DNA of 42,699 nucleotides from Bacillota bacterium. GTDB lineage: Bacteria > Bacillota > UBA4882 > UBA8346. The notes beneath the pieces were generated by a model. That model ran no database searches, was not told the DNA's origin, and saw nothing but the letters and a program-made list of their open reading frames with translations. The stretch lies in NCBI GenBank assembly GCA_012728785.1, contig JAAYEK010000267.1, forward strand, positions 1 to 42,699. The letters run 5' to 3'. The translations under genes were made by a program, and so were the position numbers. Shown here one piece after another: positions 20,216 through 27,772 of the stretch (its first letter is position 1; each line of letters opens with the position of its first letter).

Positions 20216-21445
20216 TTGTCAGTAGTAATGGCGGGAAAAAGATTTTTGTTAATTCTTTTAATAATAGCTAGCCTTCTAATAATTGGCCCAGCTAACATTC
20301 GTTTTTTTAAGCTATTATTTGAATTTATGACAATAATAATAATGACTTTAGTTTATGTTCTGGCGATGAAGTATTATCGCTATACCAAAAACGACTTCTC
20401 ACTCTTCATGGGATATTCATTACTAACATTTGGGATTATTCGCCTAATTTACATTCTTCTAAATTATACTGAACACGGTTTCTCGATATCAACCATAGCG
20501 ATAGTGCATTCGGGAGCACTTTTGTTAGAAGCGTTCATTTTTGTTTGCGCTCCTTTTTTTATTAGCCGGAAATTATCAAAAAGCTTATTCACAAATGGAG
20601 TCGTGTTAATATTGATTTTGGATATTGCTTTGGTCTGGTATCTTGGAAATTCAGCCAATTATGGAAATATTCTCGGATTTAGTTGCGGGATGGGATTAAT
20701 ATTGGCTATGGTTAATCTCTTTTGCCACCGGCGGGAAATTAATGACTCTATTTATCAGAGGATAATGGGGGCGATGCTACTATTGACCGGCGCTTCATTT
20801 TTACAAGCTGCTACGTTTACCAATACTCTACAATTAATCCCGGATCTGTTTAGACTGGGGGCTTATATTCTAGTTTATAAGGGGACAATCTCCATTCCCT
20901 ATGAATTAGATATTCACAATTTCGAAGAAAAAGCTCTTATTGATGGGTTGACCGGTTTATATAATCGCCAGGGTTTAATGGAATTTGCTAAGAAGGAAAT
21001 GGCCCGCGCTGAACGGGAGGGCTGGTTTATTGGAGTCTTATTAATGGATCTTGACCGGTTTAAAATAATTAACGATCGGCACGGTCATTTAGTTGGTGAC
21101 CGGATAATTCAACAGTTTGCCAATATCTTAAAGGCTTCGATCCGAGAAACCGATATTATCTGCCGCTTGGGTGGGGATGAATTTGTAGTGATGCTAAGTG
21201 CTAAAGAAATTTATCCGAGTATGATCAGGAATCGTATTATCGAAGCAGTCGAATGTTGGAAATCAAACAACGAATTGGCGGCAAAAATCGGGGTCAGTAT
21301 CGGAATTGGGATAAAAGAACCCAGCACTCCGAAGGGATTGGAAGAAATTCTCAAAGAAGCCGACCAGCATATGTATTGTGATAAAAAGAAAAAGAAGTCG
21401 GTTAAAAAGAATGAACAAGCAAATCAGTATAAAATGTTCTGCTAA
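20216..21445 (+). CDS. Membrane-bound diguanylate cyclase (GGDEF)
   Basis: Makes the second messenger cyclic di-GMP from two GTP. The first 225 or so residues form about seven or eight membrane-spanning helices resembling a MASE-type sensor (possibly MASE3); the ligand is unknown. The cytoplasmic GGDEF domain starts at DGLTGLYNRQG and has an intact GGDEF motif (residues 319-323), so it should be catalytic. An RETD inhibitory I-site lies exactly five residues upstream (310-313), indicating product feedback. The start is TTG 20216, eight bases after AAAGGAG. It is monocistronic. A link to motility or biofilm is general family knowledge; the orphan cheB in this window shows that chemotaxis exists in the organism. 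Confidence 0.9.
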   Translation: MSVVMAGKRFLLILLIIASLLIIGPANIRFFKLLFEFMTIIIMTLVYVLAMKYYRYTKNDFSLFMGYSLLTFGIIRLIYILLNYTEHGFSISTIAIVHSGALLLEAFIFVCAPFFISRKLSKSLFTNGVVLILILDIALVWYLGNSANYGNILGFSCGMGLILAMVNLFCHRREINDSIYQRIMGAMLLLTGASFLQAATFTNTLQLIPDLFRLGAYILVYKGTISIPYELDIHNFEEKALIDGLTGLYNRQGLMEFAKKEMARAEREGWFIGVLLMDLDRFKIINDRHGHLVGDRIIQQFANILKASIRETDIICRLGGDEFVVMLSAKEIYPSMIRNRIIEAVECWKSNNELAAKIGVSIGIGIKEPSTPKGLEEILKEADQHMYCDKKKKKSVKKNEQANQYKMFC

Positions 21446-21493
21446 ATTGAATACCGCCGCCCAAACATTGCTGAAAAATGATAAATTAATTTT

Positions 21494-21538
21494 AAAAAGA
21501 AAGGAGCTGTTGTAAAAAAATTCTTTTGCAACAGCTCC
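21494..21538 (-). terminator. Intrinsic terminator for the SLH-protein gene (minus strand)
   Basis: GGAGCTGTTG (21503-21512) pairs perfectly with CAACAGCTCC (21529-21538). Read on the minus strand it is followed by TTTCTTTTT, so it ends the SLH gene transcript. It lacks a T-run on the plus strand, though it may still slow convergent transcription. Confidence 0.8.
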
Positions 21539-21555
21539 GAATATCAGTATTAATG

Positions 21556-22782
21556 TTAATAGGAGTTTTGATTACCTGGATTTGCACCCAGTAACTTGCT
21601 TAAAGCTGCCGAAGCCAGCTCAATCTTGCCGTATTCCTTAATCTTATCCATATCCCTGGCTAAGAGCGCCTGGCCGAAGTCGATGGAGACTCCCAGATAA
21701 TCGGCGAGCACTTGAGCTAAACGTTCCTGGCTAAGAGTGTCAAGATAGTTCCAATCTTGGACCATGATACTTTCCGCTTCAGCCGGGTCCAGTCCCATAT
21801 CCACCAAACGATTGTAGAGGCTGCCTTTCAAAGTGTCTTTTACTGAATCCCAGTCGCCGGCCATGATTGCGGCAATCTGGTCCCGGTCCAAGCGGCCTTG
21901 TATCGAGGCGCTAATCTGGGAAAGTAGGTCGTTTTTGGTGATCTTACCAAAAGCTTTTAAGAATTTTACATCTCCGGATTGTTCTGAGATAACAGTAACT
22001 TCGTCCCCTTTAATCAGATCTTCCATTGGAGCGTTAACGTTGTTGCGAATCAAAACTGTTTCCGGAGTAACCAAGACCATTAACGGATCGTTACCGGATT
22101 CTTTTTGGATATTCATTAAGCCACTTCCGGCATCGACCTGACTGAGTTTTCCTTTTGAGACCTCCAACCCTTTTACAGCTTGAATCATCCAAGCGGCTTC
22201 ACCTCTAGTAACAGCCTGCTCGGGGTGGAACTCGGTTTGATATTCCGGGGGTAGTAATCCGAATTTGTTGCTGAGTTCGATATAACGAAAAGCCCAATGA
22301 TCATTGGAAACATCAACGAAACTGGCAGGCCAATCTTGACCGAACTTTTCTTCCGGTTTGGCCAGGTTCAAAACTCGGGCGATAAAAGTGGTTAACTGAG
22401 CGCGATTAACCGCTTTCTCCGGCTGAAAATTACCGTCGTTAAAACTGTTCATCACTTTTGCTTCGGCCATAGCGTTCATATAAGGGGCAGCCCAATGAGG
22501 GCCGATATCCGGATATTTACTGCCGGTTACCGGTTGATAGCCCAGGGCTTTACTGAGCATTTTGGATAATTCTGCTCTGGTAACCGCCTGATCCGGTTTG
22601 AAAGTCCCATCCGGGTATCCGTTAATCACCTCTTGGTCCGCTAAGTTTTGAATCGGTTTGGCAGCCCAGTGGTTCTGGATATCGGATAAAGCTACACTCG
22701 CATGAACCTGAGTGCAAAAAAACAGTGAGATAACTAGGGAAAGCATTAACATCAAGTTGAATTTCTTTTGAGTAATAAACAT
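21556..22782 (-). CDS. Secreted protein with three SLH domains
   Basis: A 408-residue exported protein anchored to the cell wall by surface-layer-homology domains. The start at 22782 follows AAAGGAG and gives a signal peptide (hydrophobic LMLMLSLVISLFF, then HA before the mature protein). Three SLH repeats follow over roughly residues 30-215, with NHWAAKPIQNLADQEVINGYPDGTFKPDQAVTRAE-type sequence; each has the conserved W, GY or equivalent and TRAE/NRAQ/TRGE signature. The middle part (DPLMVLVTPETVLIRN) may form a small beta domain. The C-terminal third is helical, with repeated DWxxxD-like motifs, and of unknown function. A TATAAT -10 sequence lies upstream on the minus strand at 22859-22854. 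SLH proteins link envelope layers in diderm Firmicutes, which fits the barrel proteins elsewhere in this window. Confidence 0.88.
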   Translation of the reverse strand: MFITQKKFNLMLMLSLVISLFFCTQVHASVALSDIQNHWAAKPIQNLADQEVINGYPDGTFKPDQAVTRAELSKMLSKALGYQPVTGSKYPDIGPHWAAPYMNAMAEAKVMNSFNDGNFQPEKAVNRAQLTTFIARVLNLAKPEEKFGQDWPASFVDVSNDHWAFRYIELSNKFGLLPPEYQTEFHPEQAVTRGEAAWMIQAVKGLEVSKGKLSQVDAGSGLMNIQKESGNDPLMVLVTPETVLIRNNVNAPMEDLIKGDEVTVISEQSGDVKFLKAFGKITKNDLLSQISASIQGRLDRDQIAAIMAGDWDSVKDTLKGSLYNRLVDMGLDPAEAESIMVQDWNYLDTLSQERLAQVLADYLGVSIDFGQALLARDMDKIKEYGKIELASAALSKLLGANPGNQNSY

Positions 22783-22974
22783 CGATATTTCTCCTTTCGT
22801 CACGGTATTATCGGTAACTAAAACACAAATATCAGACAATCGTTTTACATAAGATTATATCAGGTTATTCTCGTTTTAGCAGGGGGTTCCTGTATGTAAT
22901 TGCTGGTAGGAATGGTTGCAAGAATAGTTTTTGGAACATATCGGAGGTACAATATTGGGTGTCAATGGAATGCC

Positions 22975-23003
22975 TTTAAATGAATTGATGGGTGGAGTAT
23001 AAT
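22975..23003 (+). promoter_or_regulatory. Candidate sigma-A promoter of the anti-sigma-like gene
   Basis: TATAAT (22998-23003) is preceded at 17 bases by TTTAAA (22975-22980, four of six). Transcription would begin near 23010, about 22 nt before the TTG start at 23032. Confidence 0.5.
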
Positions 23004-23031
23004 AAAAATAGGTAAGAAAGGGCGGGTTGAT

Positions 23032-23736
23032 TTGAACTGTTACATTGTACGGTCACGTTTGGAAAAGATGGCGGCCGGGGAAATCGGTGGTGTATTGAGA
23101 AGCCAGATACAAGAGCACTTTCGATCCTGTCCCGGATGTCTCAAAGAATATCAAGCGATGAAACAAGCGTTGGAAATGATGGAACAAGAACCCCAAGAAG
23201 CTGAGAAGCGAAGTTTTAGCCCTGTCTGGCGGCAACGTATCCGCCAAAGGGCAGTAAGGGAAGAACTCCGCCGCCGGTCCTTTTTTTCAGTATTTAAAGC
23301 CAACACTTTAGTACCAGCCTTGGGAGTGTTAGTAGTATTCGCAGTTTTAGGGGTGTTTAGCGTTTTGATCCGTTTTACTCCTAAAGTTGTAATTAAGCCT
23401 TCAATAGAAGGGTACAGCCCATTAATGTCCTCAACGATTGGTATTCCTTTAATCGCAAAGCTCACTGGGGGTAAAACGCCACAGAAAGTAGTATATCATT
23501 GGACCGCCGAGTACGGACGGTTTTTAAGTTGGGGCGGCGAAGTGACTGAGTTGGGAACAGATATCCGAATTCAAGAAAATGAAGTGTATTGGAGTATTGA
23601 TGCTAAAGAAATAAGTGAGTTCACAAGTTTTGATATTCATTTGCAAGTCGAGGCTTTCAAGACGGGTAAAACAATAACCCGGACCTCGCTTAGTCTGGAG
23701 AAGGACGAGGAAGGCTTTTTTGTAGTGAGAAAATGA
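23032..23736 (+). CDS. Membrane protein with anti-sigma-type zinc finger
   Basis: A 234-residue single-pass membrane protein. The N-terminus has the zf-HC2 arrangement of ZAS-type anti-sigma factors: an early Cys (NCYIVRSRLEKMAAGEI) and HFRSCPGC (H-x3-C-x2-C). A basic helical stretch (WRQRIRQRAVREELRRR) leads to one transmembrane segment (LVPALGVLVVFAVLGVFSVLI), and the outer part of about 110 residues is beta-rich and unrecognised. ZAS proteins hold a sigma factor at the membrane until a signal arrives, but the usual adjacent ECF sigma gene is missing here, so its partner is elsewhere or it has another role. TTG 23032 is chosen with an AAAGGGCGGG purine tract upstream. Confidence 0.7.
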   Translation: MNCYIVRSRLEKMAAGEIGGVLRSQIQEHFRSCPGCLKEYQAMKQALEMMEQEPQEAEKRSFSPVWRQRIRQRAVREELRRRSFFSVFKANTLVPALGVLVVFAVLGVFSVLIRFTPKVVIKPSIEGYSPLMSSTIGIPLIAKLTGGKTPQKVVYHWTAEYGRFLSWGGEVTELGTDIRIQENEVYWSIDAKEISEFTSFDIHLQVEAFKTGKTITRTSLSLEKDEEGFFVVRK

Positions 23737-23782
23737 AACATAGATTCCGTTATTTCGAGCGGACATTTCTGATTTATTTTTT

Positions 23783-24811
23783 TTAGTCCGTCTTCAATTC
23801 ATCTAAAATTAGTCTATATTCCTGTTTTTGAAGTTCTTTCAATAAGATTTCAAAGTAATGAAAATAGTTGTTTCCCGAGTGGGAATAAAACGGTTTCGCG
23901 CGGGCGATTTGATAATGGTTATTCTTTTCAGTAACGGTATACCCTTCATTTTGTAAATCCTCGAAAATCTCTTCTTTGATCGTATTATACCTTGCGATTA
24001 ACGCCGCGTAATTCTGATCAATAATGAAAAAAGTCCTGATCAATCCTTTGTTTTCGATAATCTCCCGGTACTGACTGGGGTAATGGCTTTTGGCGTACTG
24101 CAAGTATTTTAAAATAAAAAACTTAAATTCCGGATAGGCAAAATATACGGCGTTGACCTGGTCCAGATATGTAATCCAACGGTCAACTCCGGATGTCATT
24201 TTATCCCGGTAATAAGGATAGATCTCAACCGCGGCTTTGGTGCCGTAGTAATATGCGCAAAACTCATCCATCAGCCCATAGATGCCTAAAATCTGAGAGG
24301 CGAGGGTTTTCTCGGCATTAACATAAGAAAACCGGAAAGTCCTTAAAGATTCGGGAATTATCGCGGCGATCTCCCTGGTATTGAAGACCTTAGTACGTTT
24401 CACCAAAATATCGTTACCATCCTCAATATAATAAGCATCATAATACTCTTCAAGGGGCACTTTTACCCTTTGTTCCGCCAAAAGTGGATAAGCCATGTTA
24501 CCGGTGTAATAATGACACATTTCATGGACTACGGTTCCAATGGCGGTAAGAATATCTTTCTCGGTATCCCCGTGGACCCAGGTCGTCAATTCTTCCTTCA
24601 AGATCGGGAGCACAATTTTTCGGGATCCTAAATATAGTTCTTTATTATCAGGCAAACCCTCAACCCGGGTGACCAAATGATAGCCGGAGGGGGAGTATTC
24701 CTTAAGTAACTGCATAATTGTTTCCCGAGGAGATAGTATCGCATCTGATTGCATAGGGAAAATAATTAATAATATAGCTAATAAAAAAATCCATTTTATT
24801 GTTTGTCCCAT
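23783..24811 (-). CDS. Secreted putative zinc metallopeptidase-like protein
   Basis: I do not recognise a named family. The 342-residue product has a clear signal peptide (WIFLLAILLIIFPMQSDA). A zinc-peptidase HExxH motif is present as HEMCH at residues 96-100, inside a helix-like context (AIGTVVHEMCHYYTG). A glutamate at 183 in GLMDEFCAYYYG could be the third zinc ligand, as in gluzincins; this is inference. The rest is helical and rich in tyrosine. ATG 24811 follows GGAG. It is the gene downstream of the PAP2 phosphatase on the same strand, with a 74-nt gap, and both concern the envelope, but a functional link is not shown. Confidence 0.65.
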   Translation of the reverse strand: MGQTIKWIFLLAILLIIFPMQSDAILSPRETIMQLLKEYSPSGYHLVTRVEGLPDNKELYLGSRKIVLPILKEELTTWVHGDTEKDILTAIGTVVHEMCHYYTGNMAYPLLAEQRVKVPLEEYYDAYYIEDGNDILVKRTKVFNTREIAAIIPESLRTFRFSYVNAEKTLASQILGIYGLMDEFCAYYYGTKAAVEIYPYYRDKMTSGVDRWITYLDQVNAVYFAYPEFKFFILKYLQYAKSHYPSQYREIIENKGLIRTFFIIDQNYAALIARYNTIKEEIFEDLQNEGYTVTEKNNHYQIARAKPFYSHSGNNYFHYFEILLKELQKQEYRLILDELKTD

Positions 24812-24885
24812 ATTTATCTCCGATCAGCCAATTTATAATATGATTAAGAACACTTGAAGTTATAAAAACCAACCTCGCCGAGGGG

Positions 24886-25734
24886 TTAAGCCATTCCCGG
24901 AACATCCTGGAACATACCTTTGAACAAATACGGCGCGATGATGGTTACCCAGACGCCCATCAGCAGATAACAGAAAAAGTCGCAGATCAATAAAGCGGGT
25001 AAGAGTTTTTTCCCAAGGAACTCAATGGCCAGAAGAACGGTCATTCCCAGCAAGTACTTAATGATTTGTTTCCCCAAAGAAGCTTGAGGCGAAAAATTAA
25101 TATAGCGGGGTTCGATAAAATAGCCGAGTAAAAAGCCAAAGCTTGCGCCAGCCGCTTTATAATAATAAGGAGTGGGGAAAAAGTAAAGTCCGGCCAAGAT
25201 CAGGATAACCGGTATAGCAAAAATAGAGTGGTTTTTCCGGCGTTCGGCATAGTCAAAGAACCAGTTGGAAACAAAGACCCAACCGATCCCGATAATAGCC
25301 CCGCAGGCAACATCCGCCGGGGTATGCACTCCGAGATAGAGCCGGGATATAGCCACCATTATGATAATTATTAAACTTAAAAAATAGACCCCGGTTTTTT
25401 TAAAGTGAGTTCCAAAAGAGATGGCTAGTGAGGCGGCGCCTTGAGTATGCCCACTAGGGAAAGAATAACCGACGGCGGTCTTGGAAAACAGCGAACGAAT
25501 ACCAGGTTGGCCTATAGGCCGGGGTACTTGAAAAATTTCTTTGATGGTTAAGTTTAAAATTCCGTTGGAGAGACAGGCGAAACCCAGGCGGTATCCCCAA
25601 TCTTTTTGGAAACACCAAAAGATCAACGCCGTCACCGGAACGGCAAAATATACTTCCCCCAGTAGGGTCGCGCCGATGAAAAACTTGTCCCAAAAGGGAT
25701 TGGCGAAAGATTGAAGATATTTGATGACTTCCAT
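24886..25734 (-). CDS. PAP2-family membrane phosphatase
   Basis: Likely a lipid-phosphate or undecaprenyl-pyrophosphate-type phosphatase in the cytoplasmic membrane. The three PAP2 signatures are intact: KEIFQVPRP (KxxxxxxRP), YSFPSGHTQG (PSGH) and SRLYLGVHTPADV (SRxxxxxHxxxD). The 282-residue protein has about seven to eight transmembrane helices, with a C-terminal hydrophobic extension beyond the minimal fold. The start is ATG 25734 after AAGGAG; an earlier in-frame ATG at 25854 would translate into the 21-bp repeat array and lacks a ribosome-binding site. A TATAAT sequence on the minus strand at 25800-25795 is a plausible -10 element, with the phased array immediately upstream of it. Confidence 0.88.
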   Translation of the reverse strand: MEVIKYLQSFANPFWDKFFIGATLLGEVYFAVPVTALIFWCFQKDWGYRLGFACLSNGILNLTIKEIFQVPRPIGQPGIRSLFSKTAVGYSFPSGHTQGAASLAISFGTHFKKTGVYFLSLIIIIMVAISRLYLGVHTPADVACGAIIGIGWVFVSNWFFDYAERRKNHSIFAIPVILILAGLYFFPTPYYYKAAGASFGFLLGYFIEPRYINFSPQASLGKQIIKYLLGMTVLLAIEFLGKKLLPALLICDFFCYLLMGVWVTIIAPYLFKGMFQDVPGMA

Positions 25735-25794
25735 AATCGTGCTCCTTATATAAAACTTAGTTAAACGATAGCTTATCAATAACTTAATTTTATC

Positions 25795-25800
25795 ATTATA
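25795..25800 (-). promoter_or_regulatory. Candidate -10 element for the PAP2 gene
   Basis: The minus strand reads TATAAT here, about 60 nt before the ATG at 25734. No good -35 hexamer is present at 17 bases (TGTTCA, three of six). The tandem array starts 28 bases upstream of the -10, where activators or UP elements usually act. Confidence 0.4.
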
Positions 25801-25827
25801 ACAGAGGAACCGGGTTTTGAACATGCT

Positions 25828-26100
25828 AAGCGTTAAGTAAAGATCATCAATCATTTAGTCTCAATCATCAAACGATATATGAAAATAACTAGACGATAGG
25901 TAAAAATCATTAATCGTTAAGTGATTTTTACCAAACGATAAGTAAAATTTACTAAATGATTGGTCTCAATCATTAAATGATTAATATAAATCACCAAACG
26001 TTAAGTGATAATCATTAAACGATAGATTTCGGTTATCAAATGATTGGTAATTGTTATTAAAGGTTAAGTCCCAATCACTAAAGGGAATGTTTCAGTCATT
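25828..26100. repeat. Degenerate tandem array, 13 units of 21 bp
   Basis: The 273 bases divide exactly into 13 successive 21-bp units without insertions. Most units begin AAACGAT, AAATGAT or AAACGTTA, often continue AAGT, and end in ATCATT, ATCACC or TTACT. Individual units differ at many positions, but the period is strict. The AATCATT end of one unit and the AAATGATT start of the next form short dyads; one perfect example pairs 25955-25962 with 25967-25974. Diverged, slightly out-of-phase unit-like sequence also occurs at 25763-25804. On the minus strand one frame is partly open with heptapeptides like NDFYLSF, but it is broken by four stop codons. It lies upstream of the PAP2 gene. Confidence 0.85.
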
Positions 26101-26123
26101 AAAACGGAGGTCCTGAAGATAAT

Positions 26124-26148
26124 TCGGAGCGCTTGGCGGGCGCTCCGA
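26124..26148. repeat. GC-rich inverted repeat in the gene-poor spacer
   Basis: CGGAGCGC (26125-26132) pairs with GCGCTCCG (26140-26147), nine base pairs with the flanking T-A, around a 7-nt loop. No T-run follows on either strand, so it is not a standard terminator. The rest of 26149-26345 shows no supported gene. Confidence 0.5.
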
Positions 26149-26345
26149 TGATAATGTATATATTTGGAATTGGCTTAACAATTTGTTTGTAGTATCGATT
26201 CTAAAATAATTCATATCTATTAATATGTCCGCTGTCAATTTGTCGAAACGGATACCAACCGGAGGATTGCTCTGGGGAAAACCTATCATTAAATTGTAAA
26301 GGGAAAAGGGTAAAAGAAAACATTTTGGCTCGGGGGTAATGCAAT

Positions 26346-26517
26346 ATGAAGACTAAAGAATTGATAGCTATTTGTTCCATCCCGAGGCTGAAAAGGAATT
26401 TGTTGAAGCCATTGACTAATTCGAGGAACTTGAGATAGGTTTGGGTAAGGTAACATAATGATTGTAGCTGTTATGCATCTACATAGAGATCCCGAATATT
26501 GGGAAAATAGAATCTAA
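26346..26517 (+). pseudogene. Broken RelE/ParE-family toxin gene
   Basis: The remains of a type II toxin-antitoxin toxin. From ATG 26346 the frame reads MKTKELIAI, then after a one-base shift FHPEAEKEFVEAID, a stop where a tyrosine is usual, and FEELEIGLGK. After an internal deletion of roughly 45 codons, the typical C-terminus follows from 26461: IVAVMHLHRDPEYWENRI and a TAA. FHPEAExEF near the start and AVMHLHRDPxYW at the end are hallmarks of the ParE/plasmid-stabilisation family. At least one frameshift, one nonsense codon and one deletion make it non-functional. A ribosome-binding-site-like GGGGG precedes the ATG. No antitoxin gene is recognisable upstream; 26518-26734 holds nothing clear. 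Confidence 0.75.
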
Positions 26518-26734
26518 GAAAACTATCCCTCATATGAACTTGTAATAGACCTCAATAATCTGCGCCTCAGCCCCATAAATCATGCTATTTGATACTCACC
26601 ATAATTCCGTTGTGACATAAAATAATAGTGAAAATTGAATTGGAAATCAAGCCCTAGATGTGATTGGATCAGTTATTGGGAGAAAAACCGATTCATTTTG
26701 TCATATATATTTAATAAAAAACGGAAATAAGGTG

Positions 26735-27772
26735 ATGTTGGTGGAGGGAAACAGTAATATCGCCCAATTTAGTTTGAAACCGGGAGTAGCCGGGCAACTT
26801 TCGGACGTTACCATATCAGTCCCGATGATGGAGGCGATTACTCCTAGGTGGTTATCAACTTTTTTACCCTGGACTCCGGTGAAGACAGGTGTCTACCGGA
26901 TTAACCGGTTAAAAAAGCAATGCGAAGATCAAGACGGCGATCGTCAAACCCAAAATGAAATAGAATCAAAGGGTTCCACTCACCGTTATGATGAATGCGG
27001 TGATAAGTTAGCCGACCTGGTAGCGTGCCCTAACGGAGAGTCCGATTTACCATTGACCTTTGCCGATTATTGTGAAAAGCCCCGGGAGATTCCGTTAAGT
27101 AGGATTCAAACCATCCTGAGGATTAATACAGCAGTCTCCGATATCTATAACGTCCCCCTTAACCAGACCCAACAGCAGATGCGATTGATAATTGAAGCTA
27201 TTTTAGAGCAACAAGAATGGGAGCTGGTTAATAATAACGACTTTGGTTTGATTCACTCAGTAGCCCCCAAAATGCGGTTAGCGACCCGGAAAGGCCCTCC
27301 GACCCCGGATGATCTGGATGAACTGCTTTCCCGAGTCTGGAAAAAACCGGCCTTCTTTTTAGCTCATCCCCGGGCAATCGCGGCCTTCGGTCGGGAATGT
27401 ACCCGGCGCGGCGTGCCGCCGCCTACGGTTAACCTGTTTGGATCGCCCTTCGTCACTTGGCGGGGAGTACCGTTAGTTCCCAGCGATAAGCTGTTGGTCA
27501 ACGGTAGAACTATCCCGGAAACAACTTCGGGGACCACCAATATCTTACTGATGAGAGTCAGCGAATCGGAACAAGGGGTGGTCGGTTTACATCAGCCCGG
27601 GATTCCGGAGGAACAAGATAAACCAAGCTTATCCGTGAAGTTCAGCGGGATTGATAATAGGGGAATCTCAAACTATGTGTTGAGTCTCTATTTTTCATTA
27701 GCCGTATTAACCGATGACGCCTTGGGAATGTTGGAAAATGTCGAGGTGGGCTCTTATTATGACTATGATTAA
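26735..27772 (+). CDS. Family 2A encapsulin shell protein
   Basis: A HK97-fold protein that should self-assemble into an icosahedral protein compartment. The 345-residue product matches the SrpI-like family 2 encapsulins: an N-terminal arm, then ITPRWLSTFLPWTPVKTGVYRINR (about 36-57), a central region with FLAHPRAIAAFGRECTRRGVPPPTV and FVTWRGVPLVPSDK, and the C-terminal segment GVVGLHQPGIPEEQ through SLYFSLAVLTDDALGMLENVEVG. I see no cyclic-nucleotide-binding insertion, so subfamily 2A rather than 2B. ATG 26735 is used; GTG 26741, with AGGTGA five bases upstream, is an alternative that shortens it by two residues. The next gene, a cysteine desulfurase, overlaps its 3' end and is the classic cargo of this subfamily. 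Confidence 0.88.
   Translation: MLVEGNSNIAQFSLKPGVAGQLSDVTISVPMMEAITPRWLSTFLPWTPVKTGVYRINRLKKQCEDQDGDRQTQNEIESKGSTHRYDECGDKLADLVACPNGESDLPLTFADYCEKPREIPLSRIQTILRINTAVSDIYNVPLNQTQQQMRLIIEAILEQQEWELVNNNDFGLIHSVAPKMRLATRKGPPTPDDLDELLSRVWKKPAFFLAHPRAIAAFGRECTRRGVPPPTVNLFGSPFVTWRGVPLVPSDKLLVNGRTIPETTSGTTNILLMRVSESEQGVVGLHQPGIPEEQDKPSLSVKFSGIDNRGISNYVLSLYFSLAVLTDDALGMLENVEVGSYYDYD

Noticed and set aside
22955-23002. 15-codon mini-gene (TTG start, GGAGGT upstream, peptide MGVNGMPLNELMGGV)
   Set aside because: The ribosome-binding site is good, but it overlaps the candidate promoter of the next gene and is too short to support without expression or conservation data.
25828-26100. CRISPR array
   Set aside because: Units are contiguous 21-mers that all vary; there are no constant repeats with unique spacers and no cas genes.
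26092-26289. 65-codon minus-strand open frame in the gene-poor spacer
   Set aside because: No ribosome-binding site, no recognisable family and partly overlapping the repeat array; might be a gene remnant but not supportable.
26518-26650. Further remnant after the toxin wreck (frame reading NYPSYELVIDLNNLRLSP)
   Set aside because: Short, no start signal and no family I recognise.
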